From Porpolomopsis calyptriformis (taxonomy: Eukaryota; Basidiomycota; Agaricomycetes; Agaricales; Hygrophoraceae): 64,000 nt of DNA. Below are positions 22,511 through 32,542 of the stretch, piece after piece. Position 1 is the first letter of the stretch. Each line of letters begins with the position of its first letter. The notes under the pieces were generated by a model. The model was given only the letters and a program-made list of their open reading frames with translations. It ran no database searches and was not told the DNA's origin. The stretch is taken from assembly GCA_951640195.1 (NCBI GenBank), contig OX621171.1:310001-374000 (forward strand). Reading direction: 5' to 3'. The translations under genes were made by a program, and so were the position numbers.

Positions 22511-22705
22511 TGTAACAGATCTGTTACATACAGCTACTGTGCTGTGTTTGTACTTATTTGTACTGGTTACCTTAAGTACTAGTTACACTTAGGTAAACAA
22601 TAAGTTTACATCCCACTCCTGCTTATACCAGATTGCCCCATTACATTGGTTCTGTGTATATCCTAGTATTGAGAAAAGTGTGATAACTTAACCCCAATCC
22701 TTACA
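22511..22705 (+). repeat. 3' LTR of E1
   Basis: 195 bp, the same length and ends as the 5' LTR. Differences seen by eye are transitions. The next five bases, GCAAG, do not match the five bases before the 5' LTR. Confidence 0.9.
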
Positions 22706-23227
22706 GCAAGCCTTCCCCCTTGGCTATGATACTGTATTCAGGATGTAAATGGCTCTGGTGAGCTGAGTACAGGTTCTGCCTGTAGCTGGTTGAGCAGGGT
22801 CTGCTCTGGATAGTGAGCTAATTGAGGGGAGCTAGAGGTATTGGATATGTCTTCCTAGATTGAAGGATCCATGAGAGAGGGAGAAGCCTTTTCTTTGACT
22901 TGATTCTAACTTAATTCACCCATGTAAAGAGAAGGGAATGCATTGGCAGGGTATATAAAAGATACATCATCTTCTGAAGAAGTATCTGATTGCATGCGGA
23001 CATCCCAGTGGTGCCTAGCACTATTAACATATGCGTGATACCTATTATACAATGTATTTATAAAGGGGTCCCCATGCTTGCACAGGGATACCCTGCTGTG
23101 ATACAAAATGTCAGTGGGGGAATAGGGGGTATACAGGGGGGAGTTGAGGGGGGGATGTGATGGGTAGTTGGAGATGGAGGTAGGTAGTGATGGGAGAAAC
23201 AAGGGGGTGCAACAAGTGGTCAGGCAC
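22706..23227 (-). pseudogene. Unassigned stretch with a weak minus-strand ORF
   Basis: A minus-strand open segment of 98 codons (23202-22906) contains HHWDVRMQSDTSSEDDVSFI after a Pro/Ser-rich start. It is cut by the B2 LTR, and no family is recognisable. It may be the last exon of a host gene or of another element. The rest of the stretch holds nothing I can name. Confidence 0.25.
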
Positions 23228-23638
23228 TGTCACAGACATAAATTGTCCTTCTCTGTCTATATTTGTCACTGTAGTTTAGTTGGACTTCTCTTATCTTGCT
23301 TGGGATTCCCCTCAATTGCCTCATGGGATTCCCCATAGCTTTATAACTTTCATTTACCCAAAGTAGGATACTTTTCATTTCTGACTTATCATGTTTCATT
23401 TCTTCACATGTTCTGAGTTTATTATCATGCTTATCTCTTACTTGTCACATGTAAACCTCATGTAACACTGACTCATCTGCAGCAGCGTAGTCAGTATATA
23501 AACTCATAGTTAGTTATACTCAGACTTTAAGTCTGATTCCTCATTAGCTACCCCAATAACTAGGACTTGAGACCCTCATCATCATCTAGGATAGAGCACC
23601 TGAAGTAAAACTATCTCAACAGTGACCAGTTTATAACA
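23228..23638 (+). repeat. 5' LTR of B2 with promoter
   Basis: 411 bp. TATATAAA lies at 23495-23502 and the predicted RNA start AAGTCTGATTC at 23529-23539, 34 nt after the start of the TATA box. The end is TTTATAACA. Confidence 0.92.
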
Positions 23639-23639
23639 A

Positions 23640-23650
23640 GAATCAGACTT
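23640..23650 (+). other. Self-complementary primer-binding site of B2
   Basis: GAATCAGACTT, one base after the LTR, an exact reverse complement of 23529-23539. This supports self-priming from the RNA 5' end. Confidence 0.75.
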
Positions 23651-23913
23651 CCTTCTTACTCTCTCCTCTCTAATTGATCCACCCTTTGCTTTCACACTGG
23701 ATGACAAAGAAGATTTCTATAACTCCTCTGAGCAGAATCCTCTTTCTCAATTGCTTTACTCACAAACTGTCATAAAATTGGCATTCACTCTCTTAAAATT
23801 CCACTTTTTTCTTTTCTTTTCTATGTCTGTTCTCTTTGGGAGGGGGCTGTCTTTATTGGCGGCAGGAGCTATTTGTACAAAAGGGGGAGTCCATGTCCAA
23901 CTAACTAATCAAA

Positions 23914-24872
23914 CTAGTCCATCTTGGCAATCTCCTGCACCATGCTATCCCTCAAGAACTCTACGAAACTCGAAACTACTTGACCATCTAATGCGGCCAA
24001 CTTATTACCCCAATAAATTGCCCCATTGGTATCTCCACCAGAAGCCTGCAGCTCAGCAGCCTTCCCCTCGACAAAACCCATTGCAATCTTCCTCGCCTCT
24101 TCACCCAACCAATTGTTGGTAGGACTCCACAACAAACTAGGAGGAACTTCCTCTTCCTCAATCTTAACGTTAACATTGGTTGATGACAAGGACAAATCTT
24201 CAACTAAAAGATAAAGGATTAGCAATCACGAAGAAGAGCGAGAGAGTTGAGAGCATTACCACTAGATAGAGGACTTAATGGACCAGGCGTCCAAGGGCGG
24301 AAAGGGGGACTGGCAGCCCAGTCCTCAGGCTTAGGATCAGCAAAGGGGAGGGGATGCCCCCAATGATCGGAACTCCAATCAACTCGCTCCTCTAAAGGGA
24401 GCTTGGAACTAGGGGGAGGGGCATCATCATCCCAAGCTAAAAAGAGAAAAGCCTATTATCAACAAACACAGACTAATAAAGACAAAACAAGATACATACC
24501 AAGCGGATCCTCTATCAAGCCACAAACATGCTGGATTGGCCAGTGAACATACGGACACTTCCTGACTTTGTGCTGGCCACCGCAAGCAAAACAAGAGAAG
24601 GAGGACCAACAGAGGTCGGCATCAGAAGGGGTGTGCTGAAGGTAGTAGTGGAAAGAATCGCAATCAAGGAAGACAGGAGCGGTGCGGTGCACCACTCCAG
24701 ACTGCTTGAAGAATCGGACGTAGTGGCCTTGGTAGGAGGGAGTCATGATGATTGACAAGGATTGAACTAAAGCATAGGGATACAACTCCACACCTTTTAT
24801 ATGCCCACGAACAAGGGGAGGACCAAAAGGGGGTTCCTCAGTCAAAGAAGAGAAACCCAATACGCCAGGCAA
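23914..24872 (-). CDS. D2 spliced gene with a CCHC-like knuckle, unknown function
   Basis: Three exons on the minus strand: about 24872-24500, 24436-24260 and 24203-23914. Intron 24437-24499 (63 bp) has donor GTATGT and acceptor TTTTTAG. Intron 24204-24259 (56 bp) has donor GTAATG, branch GCTAATC and acceptor CTTTTAG. The frame is open across both junctions, which gives DPLAWDDDAPPP at the first. Features: HYVRFFKQSGVVHR, a Cys/His motif CFACGGQHKVRKC (CX2CX3HX4C) near the end of exon 1, and the last exon with NWLGEEARKIAMGFVEGKAA. No ATG opens the first exon; the first in-frame ATG is at about 24746 (MTPSYQGHYV), so either that is the start or an upstream exon exists. The knuckle suggests a nucleic-acid-binding, gag-like origin, but this is inference. 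Confidence 0.6.
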
Positions 24873-24939
24873 GAGATAGAAACAATGGCGATCTCATGAC
24901 CAGAAGAACAATAGGAACCAGTCATAAGACAACACAGCC

Positions 24940-25007
24940 TCATACTGCGGAAGGGCTATGCCCAATAGAGTTGAGTCATCAGAAGTACACAGCCTTCCGC
25001 AGTATGA
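24940..25007. repeat. Perfect 15-bp inverted repeat in D2
   Basis: TCATACTGCGGAAGG at 24940-24954 is repeated inverted at 24993-25007, with a 38-nt spacer. It lies between the minus-strand gene and the plus-strand TATA box of D2. Confidence 0.8.
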
Positions 25008-25104
25008 CTAGGAACAATGACAAACCTTGAATCGGAGGCTGTGAACAATAGAAAATGGGGTGACTGCGGAGGCTGACTCATAATGACTCCTATTTTAGAA
25101 ATAC

Positions 25105-25112
25105 TATATAAA
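25105..25112 (+). promoter_or_regulatory. TATA box, D2 plus strand
   Basis: TATATAAA, about 150 nt upstream of the first ATG of the plus-strand ORF at 25256. A CGAAGCGG...CACTTCG imperfect dyad follows it. Confidence 0.45.
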
Positions 25113-25255
25113 CCCTGAGGACGAAGCGGATCATCACTTCGTCCTCCTGTGAGATTACTTGTAGTAGCACGAACGCAATCAGAATCATCAGACTTCCTTT
25201 CCATCAGAATAAGGAAAGAGAAACATAAACTCAAAAAATATTGAGCCAACTGTTC

Positions 25256-25504
25256 ATGCCTATATTCCCTAAACTCTCAGCAGAGGCACGTAACGGATTT
25301 AACCCACAACAGAACTTCTTTGTAGAAGTCAAACTTAACACTGAAGGAATCATTACCCTTTACAAAGATGTTCCTGTCAGAACCTTTTTCTATATCCTCC
25401 TGGACTTATTAAGCTCCAAGGCCTGCCTTGTGATTAACGAGAAGACTTGCAACTACAGTTGTGACACAAACCTGAATCTTGCAAGACCCAAACAAGGAAG
25501 CTAG
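25256..25504 (+). CDS. Short ORF at the right end of D2, unknown
   Basis: It opens at an ATG (MPIFPKLSAEARNGF), runs through NFFVEVKLNTEGIITLYKD and ILLDLLSSKACLVINE, and passes the D2 right edge at 25464 into B2 sequence before a stop at 25504. It may therefore be the first exon of a gene truncated by the D2 boundary. No family is recognised. The TATA box at 25105 makes transcription plausible. Confidence 0.3.
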   Translation: MPIFPKLSAEARNGFNPQQNFFVEVKLNTEGIITLYKDVPVRTFFYILLDLLSSKACLVINEKTCNYSCDTNLNLARPKQGS

Positions 25505-25545
25505 TCAAGCTTGTCCTTTACTAGGTACCTCACTGAGTCTAGGAA

Positions 25546-25757
25546 TGTAAGAGTTCTTGATCTTGCAGTGCTCACAACCAGCTGGATACAACCAATATCT
25601 ATTGGATATGTGTAAACCTGGTACAAGTGGTGGCAAGATATAAAAAGAACTACCTAAATCAGGGTAAATACTGCCTATATACTACTCTCTGGTACAAACA
25701 CTAATACATAAGGACTACATCCCTAATGTACACACTGTAACAGTAATATCTGTTACA
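25546..25757 (-). repeat. 3' LTR of G
   Basis: 212 bp. In the element's sense it starts TGTAACAGATATTAC and ends TCTTACA. It differs from its partner at only a few positions (for example AGTGG versus AGCAG, TGTTACA versus TGGTACA). Confidence 0.92.
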
Positions 25758-26597
25758 TCCTCCCTCACCAAATTAACCCAAGGGGTTCAATCGATCAAGA
25801 AGAGCCTGAAATTAAGGCTTCGAAAAAGTACATCAGAATCAAGACATGATCCTGAACAATATATACATTCTAAAAAATATACATATTTCTCATGACACTA
25901 CTCTGCATCATGTACATTTATTAGTTGTATAGCTCAGCTCTGCTTCGCTATACTACCGGTATTCCCCTACCAAATTAAATTCCAGGGGTTAAACCTTCCC
26001 CTCCAAAAAATATTATTCTCAGAGGGTACACATGTGATTCTATATAGTGCCAATCTTTGCCTTTGCCTTCTGAAGGTTGTTCATTACTTCCTCTATCCAT
26101 AACAGAGGAATCCTCTGAGATTAGGCACCATTATGATGCCTTTTCCCAATGAGAGACACAGTGTCTCTAATTTTCTATAGTGACTAGGTCTGTCACCTCT
26201 TTTATTTTGCCGTGACCTTTTTGTCCTCAGCTAGGAATACTTGTGATGGGTATCTTGCTTACCCACACAATATTAGTTAACCTGTCATGTCTGACAGGTG
26301 ATGAGGGTATCTAATGTCCTCTTCAAGGGTTTTAGCTTTCGCAAGCTTCAACCCATTGTTCAATGAGGGTACATGGTTGTACTCCTCTCAGGTGACATCT
26401 AGGATGTAGATGGCACCTGATCCATGTCTGGATCAGGCCATTGGGGCCAATTGCACCCAATATATAACCTACTTCCTGGGAAGTAGTTAATTGCCCAGAT
26501 GTATTACACATCCAGGGCATAGGTGATGCCAGATCTGTGTCTAGATCTGGCTGCTGATGCTGCTGCTATTGGGATGGCTGCGCATTCACAACATGGG

Positions 26598-26987
26598 TGT
26601 CATGGATGTAATTTTTCATTCTTTCTCTATGTTAGTCATTGTAGCTTAGTCAGACTTGTCTTATCTTTACTTGGGATTCCCCATAGCCTTACCTTTTTTA
26701 TTTACCTTAGATAGGATATCTTTCATTTCCAACTACTTATGTTTCATCCCTTCACATGCTCCATCTCTTATCATGCTTATCTTTTACTTGACCACATGTA
26801 TTCCTTGTTGTAACACTGACTCATCCGCAGCATTGTAGTCAGTATATAAACTCCTAGTTAGTTGTACTCAGACCTTAAGTCTGATTCCTCATTAGACACC
26901 CCAATAACTAGGACTTGAGACTATCATCATTGTCTTGGACAGAGCACTTGGAAGTAAAACTGTCTCAACAGCAACCAGTTTATAACA
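26598..26987 (+). repeat. Solo B-family LTR inside G
   Basis: 390 bp, plus orientation, TGTCATGG start and TTTATAACA end. The flanking pentamers (ATGGG and GCAGG) do not match. It is younger than the G insertion, which it interrupts. Confidence 0.85.
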
Positions 26988-28597
26988 GCAGGATGGTGAG
27001 CAACGTCCTGAGTGGATGTTGCCATCTCTGGGTGCTCATTGGCACTAGGGCCACCGTTCTCACCAGTGGTCCTTCTCTGGTTGTCCACCCTCTGTGCTGT
27101 CTTCTCAGGTGGCTTGAGGGGCTTCCTCTGGACCAGGGACAAGAGCCATAGGGCTCAGCATGCGTATCGCATGCATTGGGCTATGACTAGGCACATCGTG
27201 TGCGGTTATTTGCCTCATTGGGGTCTGTTGTCATGATCGTTAGTGTCGCGAGAGTGTAGGGCAACAAGGGGATGTTGCTGGAGATGGGAGGTAGCCATCA
27301 GGAGGGGCTGGAGGGATGTGCACGTCATTGACGTAGCATCCTTCACACTCCTGTTGGCTTCTCATGCCGTCGTCATTGGCGTGTGCATCCGTGTGCTCAC
27401 AGAGTGGGTGTGGTAACTGCATTGGCGATAGTTGCACTGGATCCATGTCTGGATCCAGCCTCGGAGCACAGTGACGTGCTAGCAATGGGGGGATGTAAAC
27501 GTGGCACTAGGCGTAAAGCCTTCACTACGTGCACTCATGGACAGGTGCCTGGGGCACCCATGTCCTCATCTCCATTGTTGGCGGTACTGAGACTGCCCCA
27601 ACCTGCTGTTATTGATCAGACAGTGTCTGGGGGGCCTTCCCTGGGTCTGGGATGGCTGAACACTGGAACAGTGTGCAGAGCGCGCTTAAGAGAGCGTGGG
27701 GGAGTGGGAGCCGAGCCCCTGCTACCATACAATGTTCTCCATTGTCATCATCATTGCTTCCAGAGCCATTGGGCTTGGCTGTGCGTCATCGACATTGTTG
27801 GGTATCATGGGTATCATCGCGAGAGCCATTGGGCTCGACATGGGGGCAGGATGTAGATGTTGGGACCGCCTATAGGCAGTGACATGTTACTTCCTGTGCC
27901 CAGTGCTGGCCTCATTGGGCTTTGCAGTTGGCTGGCCAAGCCTTCCGTCGATGCCTGGGGGAGCCCTGAGGCTCGGGGAGACCTGCACTGTGGTTGTTGG
28001 GCTTGCGCAGCTGGTCGCAGATGTAGGTGGGAGAGTCAGGACCACTGTTGGGCAGTGATGTGGCACTTCATGTGCCTGTTGCTGGCCTTGGTGGCCTCAT
28101 TCTCGTCATTTGTCTGCATTGCAGGGATGATGTGTGACATTGGGGAGTTGCGGGGGGTGGTAGGTCGCTGGAGGGGACATAGGCAGTAGCTGGAGGGATG
28201 TCAGTTGTCTATGACGTGGCACACCTTCTACCTCTCACTTGCGTCCTCTTCCATCCTTCTTGGTTTCCATGCATTCATGGGACCATCTTGGGGAGCTGTG
28301 AGGCTCTGGGAAGTAGGTACTCATGAAGTGCAAGTGCTAGCGGCATCGGGGCTGCTGATGATGTAGCAGTTGAAGCACCTCGTCATTGCCAATGGGGCCC
28401 TGCTAGTCTGCAGAGGCTAGTTCCTAGGTGGTCCAGGACCACCCTTGACATGCGTGTGTTGATGCTACATGTTGGTCTTGAGTGCAAGGGGGTTAGTGTT
28501 AGCAGTGGCTGTACCAAAATCAACAATGTCATTTAACAACGCCATCATTGTGCCCATTTTGGGTAATCCAACAGTCTATGTTGGATATCCAAAAAAG

Positions 28598-28809
28598 TGT
28601 AAGAGTTCTTGATCTTGCAGTGCTCACAACCAGCTGGATACAACCAATATCTATTGGATATGTGTAAACCTGGTATAAGCAGTGGCAAGATATAAAAAGA
28701 ACTACCTAAATCAGGGTAAATACTGCCTATATACTACTCTCTGGTACAAACACCAATACATAAGGACTACATCCCTAATGTACACACTGTAACAGTAATA
28801 TCTGGTACA
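28598..28809 (-). repeat. 5' LTR of G
   Basis: 212 bp, partner of 25546-25757, ending next to TSD AGGAA at 28810-28814. Confidence 0.92.
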
Positions 28810-30030
28810 AGGAAGAACCCAAAGTGAAACAACTCGATTACTTGCCACTGCCCAGTCACAACAGCTAGTCACTCCTCCTTTTATCAGATATCAACCCTTC
28901 CTATTTCAACAACCTACTCAACCTTCTTTACCTTTAACTTCACCTTCACCTTCACCTTCACCACCACCAATGGGTTCTCACACTAATCCCCCTGCCCCCA
29001 ACCTTACTGACATTCTCACAGCTATGAATGACTTGCAGAGAGAGGTGGGTATTCTCCAGGCTGCTAACATGCAACAGGCAATAGAGATTCAGAATCTCAA
29101 CCAACAACTTGCCACCCAAGCTCAGCCTTAGCCCCCACTGCAACCACAACCTCAACCTCCTACTACTCCCACTATTAAGATCAAGATAGCCAAACCAGAT
29201 GAATTTACTGGTTGACAGCAGGATGTCAACAAATTTATTAACAGCTGTGAATTGTATTTTATGGGAAAACTATACTGCGATGAACACAAGATTCCCTTTG
29301 CCCTTTCCTTCATGAAGGGGACCATGGCCCAAACCTGGGCTGAAAAGGAGACTAATGACATGAGAACTGTAAACTGGACAGGCCTGACTACCACTTGGGC
29401 TGCATTTATTGTTCAATTCTAATCAACATTTGAAGGAATTGACAGACAGTCTCATGCTCATAATGACATTAAGAATCTCCAACAGGGAAGAAAGAAGATA
29501 GAAGACTATAACCTGTGCTTTGGCACTTTATAGGTTGACACCGGTTTCAACGATGCCACCCTCATTGATCTTTATCAAGCTGGACTTGATAGTGAGTTCA
29601 TTGAATTCATTTACCAACTCCCTGCTGTCCCTACCACCCTCTAAGAATGGAAGGATGCAACAATATGATACTAACACCAGAAAGACATCCTAGCCTCACA
29701 GAAACAGTCCTCCACATCCCAACCACAATACTCCAACCCCTTTCCTGCCTGAGGATTAACTGTGGCTGCAATAGTGACCTGTCAAATGTTAGCAGCCCCC
29801 ACTGTCAAAAGAGAAGAGTCTTCTTCTTCTACCCTTACGATCCCACATGGAAACTGTTATACCTGCAGCCAACCTGGGCATTTCGTGAACACATGTCCCA
29901 GCCAAGTCACCAGTAATGAGACGAATTTATCCGATGCCTCTTCCTCACATTGAGGAGGTTACTGAGGATGAGGACAAGGATGAGGCCGAGACATATGTGT
30001 CATTACTGCTGAGCCTAACATGGAGAATGT
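28810..30030 (+). pseudogene. B2 gag, broken
   Basis: Continues the gag leader after G. Blocks: a Pro-rich part, NLTDILTAMNDLQREVGILQ (helical), IKIKIAKPDEFTG, the capsid-like CELYFMGKLYCDEHKIPFAL and FMKGTMAQTWAEKETND, DATLIDLYQAGLDSEFIEFI, and the nucleocapsid knuckle CYTCSQPGHFVNTCPS (CX2CX4HX4C) at about 29854-29900. Stops occur roughly every 60-100 codons, mainly TAG where CAG/TGG is expected. The domain order is the same as in B1 and B4. Confidence 0.82.
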
Positions 30031-30729
30031 CAGCTCGCCCACTACACTGGTAACAAGTGAAACTCTGTTAGATATAGTGAAATGTGGTATATGCAATTGG
30101 TCAGATGATCGAAAGAAGAGGCTGGCAATGGACTTGAAGTCCCAGGGTTTTTGAAACGTTCAGACAATTCACTTAATGTTACTAACCATACTACTCAATG
30201 TACTATTACCCTATGCAACCTATTTTGAATTCTTGGTGCTATTGAAAAGGGCAATTTAGGACTCACAATGGATGTTTGGATCAAAGCTTCAGATACTGGC
30301 CAATGTGTCCCTACCATGTGTCTGATTGATAGTGGAGCTTCTGGAAACTTTATGGACAAGACCTTCACAACTCATTACAAATTTACTCTTTTGGATTTGG
30401 AATCCCTAATCCCTGTATGGAATGCCAATGGGTCAGAGAACTAAGGAGGCCTAATCATTTTTGACACAGATGTCTAGATAGAAGCTCCTGGTGGACACAC
30501 TGAAAGGATCCATTTGGAAGTGACCGACCTTGGATCCAAGATTGATATTATCCTCAGCAACCCATGGCTTAGAGCTCAAAACCCTAGTATCAATTGGGAG
30601 AAGTCAACACTAGCTCTCAGAGGCAAAGAGACTTCTTGTCAGTATTGTAGCAGTGAAGCAGAGCCCTCTGTGGTAGAATTGGTCTCGCAGCTGGCAATCA
30701 CAAGTATTTCAAAATTGGACAAAGCTTAA
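30031..30729 (+). pseudogene. B2 protease, broken
   Basis: The retropepsin active site is intact in this copy: CLIDSGASGNFMD near 30320-30360. The flap half is GSKIDIILSNPWLRAQNPSI (30520-30590). At least one frame change lies between 30130 and 30490. The segment ends with the same acidic tail as B1 and B4, ITSISKLDKA. Confidence 0.78.
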
Positions 30730-32209
30730 GCTAGCACAGTGGAGGAAGATATGTGAAAGTTTGTACTGGAGGTCTATTGGAAAGACTATACTAGTGTCTT
30801 TACCAAGGAGTCCTTTGATTGCCTTCCACTGCATTCTGAGTTCGATCACATCATTGACCTTAGAGATAACTTCATACCCCAAACTGACATGGTTTATCTA
30901 ATGTCCCCTCAAGAGAAAGAATTCCTGAGGAAGTTTTTAGATGAAAACATGGCCACTGGATAGATATTCAAAGGATCTTTGCCTCAAGCTGCTCCCTTCT
31001 TCTTAGGAAAGAAAGCTAAAGAAACCAATGTGAAAGCACAAGATGCTGGATATAGACCAATCAAAGACTACCATTATCTGAATCACTTTACAGTTCCTGA
31101 CTACTATCCCCTGCCACTCTTGCACTAAATCATTCAACAACCAAAGTCACAGTCTACCACATTGTTCATAGTTGTGGACATCCAATGGGGATTTAACAAT
31201 ATTTGAATCAAAGAAGGTGACAAAAGGAAAGCCACTTTCAACATGGTTGAAGGACTCTTTGTCCCAAGAGTAATGTTCTTTGGTTTATAAAATTCTCCAG
31301 CTATGTTCCAATGGATGATCGATATGCGATTGGCTGAAGTGCTAAAATCAGGTTGCATTTTTATCTATATCAACAACATTCTCATCTGCAGAGATGATCT
31401 AGAAGAACTGCATTACTGGATGTTCAAAACCCTTAATATTATGAAGAAACACAAACTCTCCTATAAACCTGTCAAATGCCAATTCAAGAAGGAAGAGGTG
31501 ATCTATCTGGGAATGACCCTGTTGAAAGAATATATCAGAACTAATCCCAAGAAGCTCAAAGCCATAGTTGAATGGCCAGAGCCTCAAACCATCAAACAAC
31601 TTCAATCCTTCCTCAGAAGTGCAAACTTCTGGAGAAAATATATCAAGGACTTTGCAAAGATCACTCAACCACTTAACTAGTTACTCTGCAAAGATACCAT
31701 TTGGGAATGGACCCCTGAATGCCAATGCACCTTTGATCATTTGAAGCACTCCCTCACAAATACCCCTGTCCTTGAAGTGCTGGACCAAGACCTACTGTAT
31801 TGGTTAGAGACTGATGCCTCTGGATTTGCTTTAGGAGGTATACTATCTCAACTGCAAAGAAACAACTGGAAACCCATAGGCTTTCACTCAAGATCATTAA
31901 CTCCTGCTGAAAAGAAATATCTATCTCATGAAGCCAAGCTTTTAGCTATAATAGACTGTCTTAAAACATAGCAACATCTCTTGGAAGGTTCAAGACATGA
32001 CCTTCTGATCTGTACCAACAGTCTTGCCCTCAAATATTTCAGTATTGCTTATGTATTGTTCAGACAATGTGCTCATTGGTCAGAAATTCTGTCAAGATAT
32101 GAATACAAAATCTAGTATATCCCAGGGAGAAAGAACAAAGCTGATGGATTGTCCAGATGTCTGGACTATTTTGATGAAGGTAAAGGCGAGGTTGAAAATG
32201 AAGTTTTAA
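30730..32209 (+). pseudogene. B2 reverse transcriptase and RNase H, broken
   Basis: RT blocks: DAGYRPIKDYHYLNHFTVPD, VVDIQWGFNNI, KEGDKRKATFNMVEGLFVP and the catalytic box YINNILICRDD, in which both Asp of YIDD are Asn. Each is a CpG to CpA change (ATC-GAC-GAC to ATC-AAC-AAC). The connection has EVIYLGMTLLKEYIRTNPKK. RNase H has ETDASGFALGGILSQLQ, SHEAKLLAIIDCLKT and a C-terminal YIPGRKNKADGLSR. In-frame stops lie at 31678 and near 31969, with further stops in RT. It is dead but easily recognised. Confidence 0.9.
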
Positions 32210-32542
32210 TTGCAGAAGATCACTGGATCAATTCAATCATCAAACTTTCAAAACCAGACTTTTTCGCAAGACTATACTTCAAGCTACCCATACTGGACAA
32301 GACCCCATAGAAAATCAAGGATGCCTTATTGTTTTGGGACCAAGCCAATGGGTTGGTTCACAATGTTGAAGGTCGAATTGTGGTACTGGAGGAAGTATCT
32401 TTACACACAGACATAATACAACTATCCCACACCTACCCCCATGCTGGACACCCTGGCATTGAGAAGATGAAGGAGCTGGTGCTCTGAAACTTTGTTTAGG
32501 ATGGCATCTCTCAAGATGTTATCAACTACATACAGTCCTGCC
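32210..32542 (+). pseudogene. B2 start of integrase, truncated
   Basis: The linker after RNase H and the first part of the integrase zinc-binding region, HTYPHAGHPGIEKMKELV, are present. The sequence then breaks before the CPAC half of the HHCC finger, exactly where a B LTR begins. The corresponding intact region is 37680-37790 in B4. Confidence 0.8.

Larger units (their letters stand above)
16180..22705 (+). mobile_element. Element E1: gypsy-like element without recognisable integrase
   Basis: Two 195-bp LTRs (16180-16374 and 22511-22705), TGTAACAG start and CTTACA end, enclose gag, protease, RT and RNase H on the plus strand. About 1.26 kb then follows with an unrelated ORF and no integrase motif. 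A purine tract precedes the 3' LTR. The flanking pentamers TATTC and GCAAG do not match, so no target duplication is visible. E2 at 61954 is a second copy of the 5' part. Confidence 0.85.
23768..25464 (-). mobile_element. Insertion D2 carrying a spliced gene
   Basis: 1697 bp inserted in the B2 gag leader between two copies of CACAAAC (23761-23767 and 25465-25471). B1, which lacks the insertion, shows one copy at this place. The termini are TGTCATAA on the left and TTGTGA on the right, with no long inverted or direct terminal repeat that I can see. It carries one minus-strand spliced gene and a short plus-strand ORF. D1a and D1b at 13353-14163 are related copies. The class of element is unknown. 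Confidence 0.65.
25546..28809 (-). mobile_element. Element G: non-autonomous LTR element
   Basis: Two 212-bp LTRs (25546-25757 and 28598-28809) are flanked by exact target duplications AGGAA (25541-25545 and 28810-28814). The sense is minus: the purine tract GGTGAGGGAGGA abuts the LTR at 25758, and CTTTTTTGG follows the other LTR. About 2.45 kb of interior remains after removing the solo B LTR. It holds no gag, protease, RT or integrase motif and no long ORF in the sense direction. Terminal bases, purine tract and primer-site start resemble those of family E. Confidence 0.85.
23228..32542 (+). mobile_element. Element B2: family B chromovirus split by D2 and G
   Basis: The plus-strand copy starts with a 411-bp 5' LTR, then the primer site and gag start (to 23767). 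D2 intervenes (23768-25464), then 81 bp of gag leader (25465-25545), then G (25546-28809), then gag, protease, RT, RNase H and the start of integrase (28810-32542). There it breaks off at another B LTR. Alignment with B1 confirms that the pieces join in register at both insertions. Confidence 0.88.

Noticed and set aside
22728..22736. TATTC near the right flank of E1 as its missing target duplication
   Set aside because: The pentamer occurs about 25 nt beyond the LTR end, not directly next to it. A chance match is likely.
27383..27882. Plus-strand open frames in the interior of G
   Set aside because: They are opposite to the element's sense, have no recognisable domain, and overlap repeated dyads and CA-rich stretches. 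Treated as chance frames.
25546..28809. G as a DNA transposon with long terminal repeats
   Set aside because: The 212-bp ends are direct repeats with TG...CA termini, a purine tract and an exact 5-bp duplication, so it is an LTR element.
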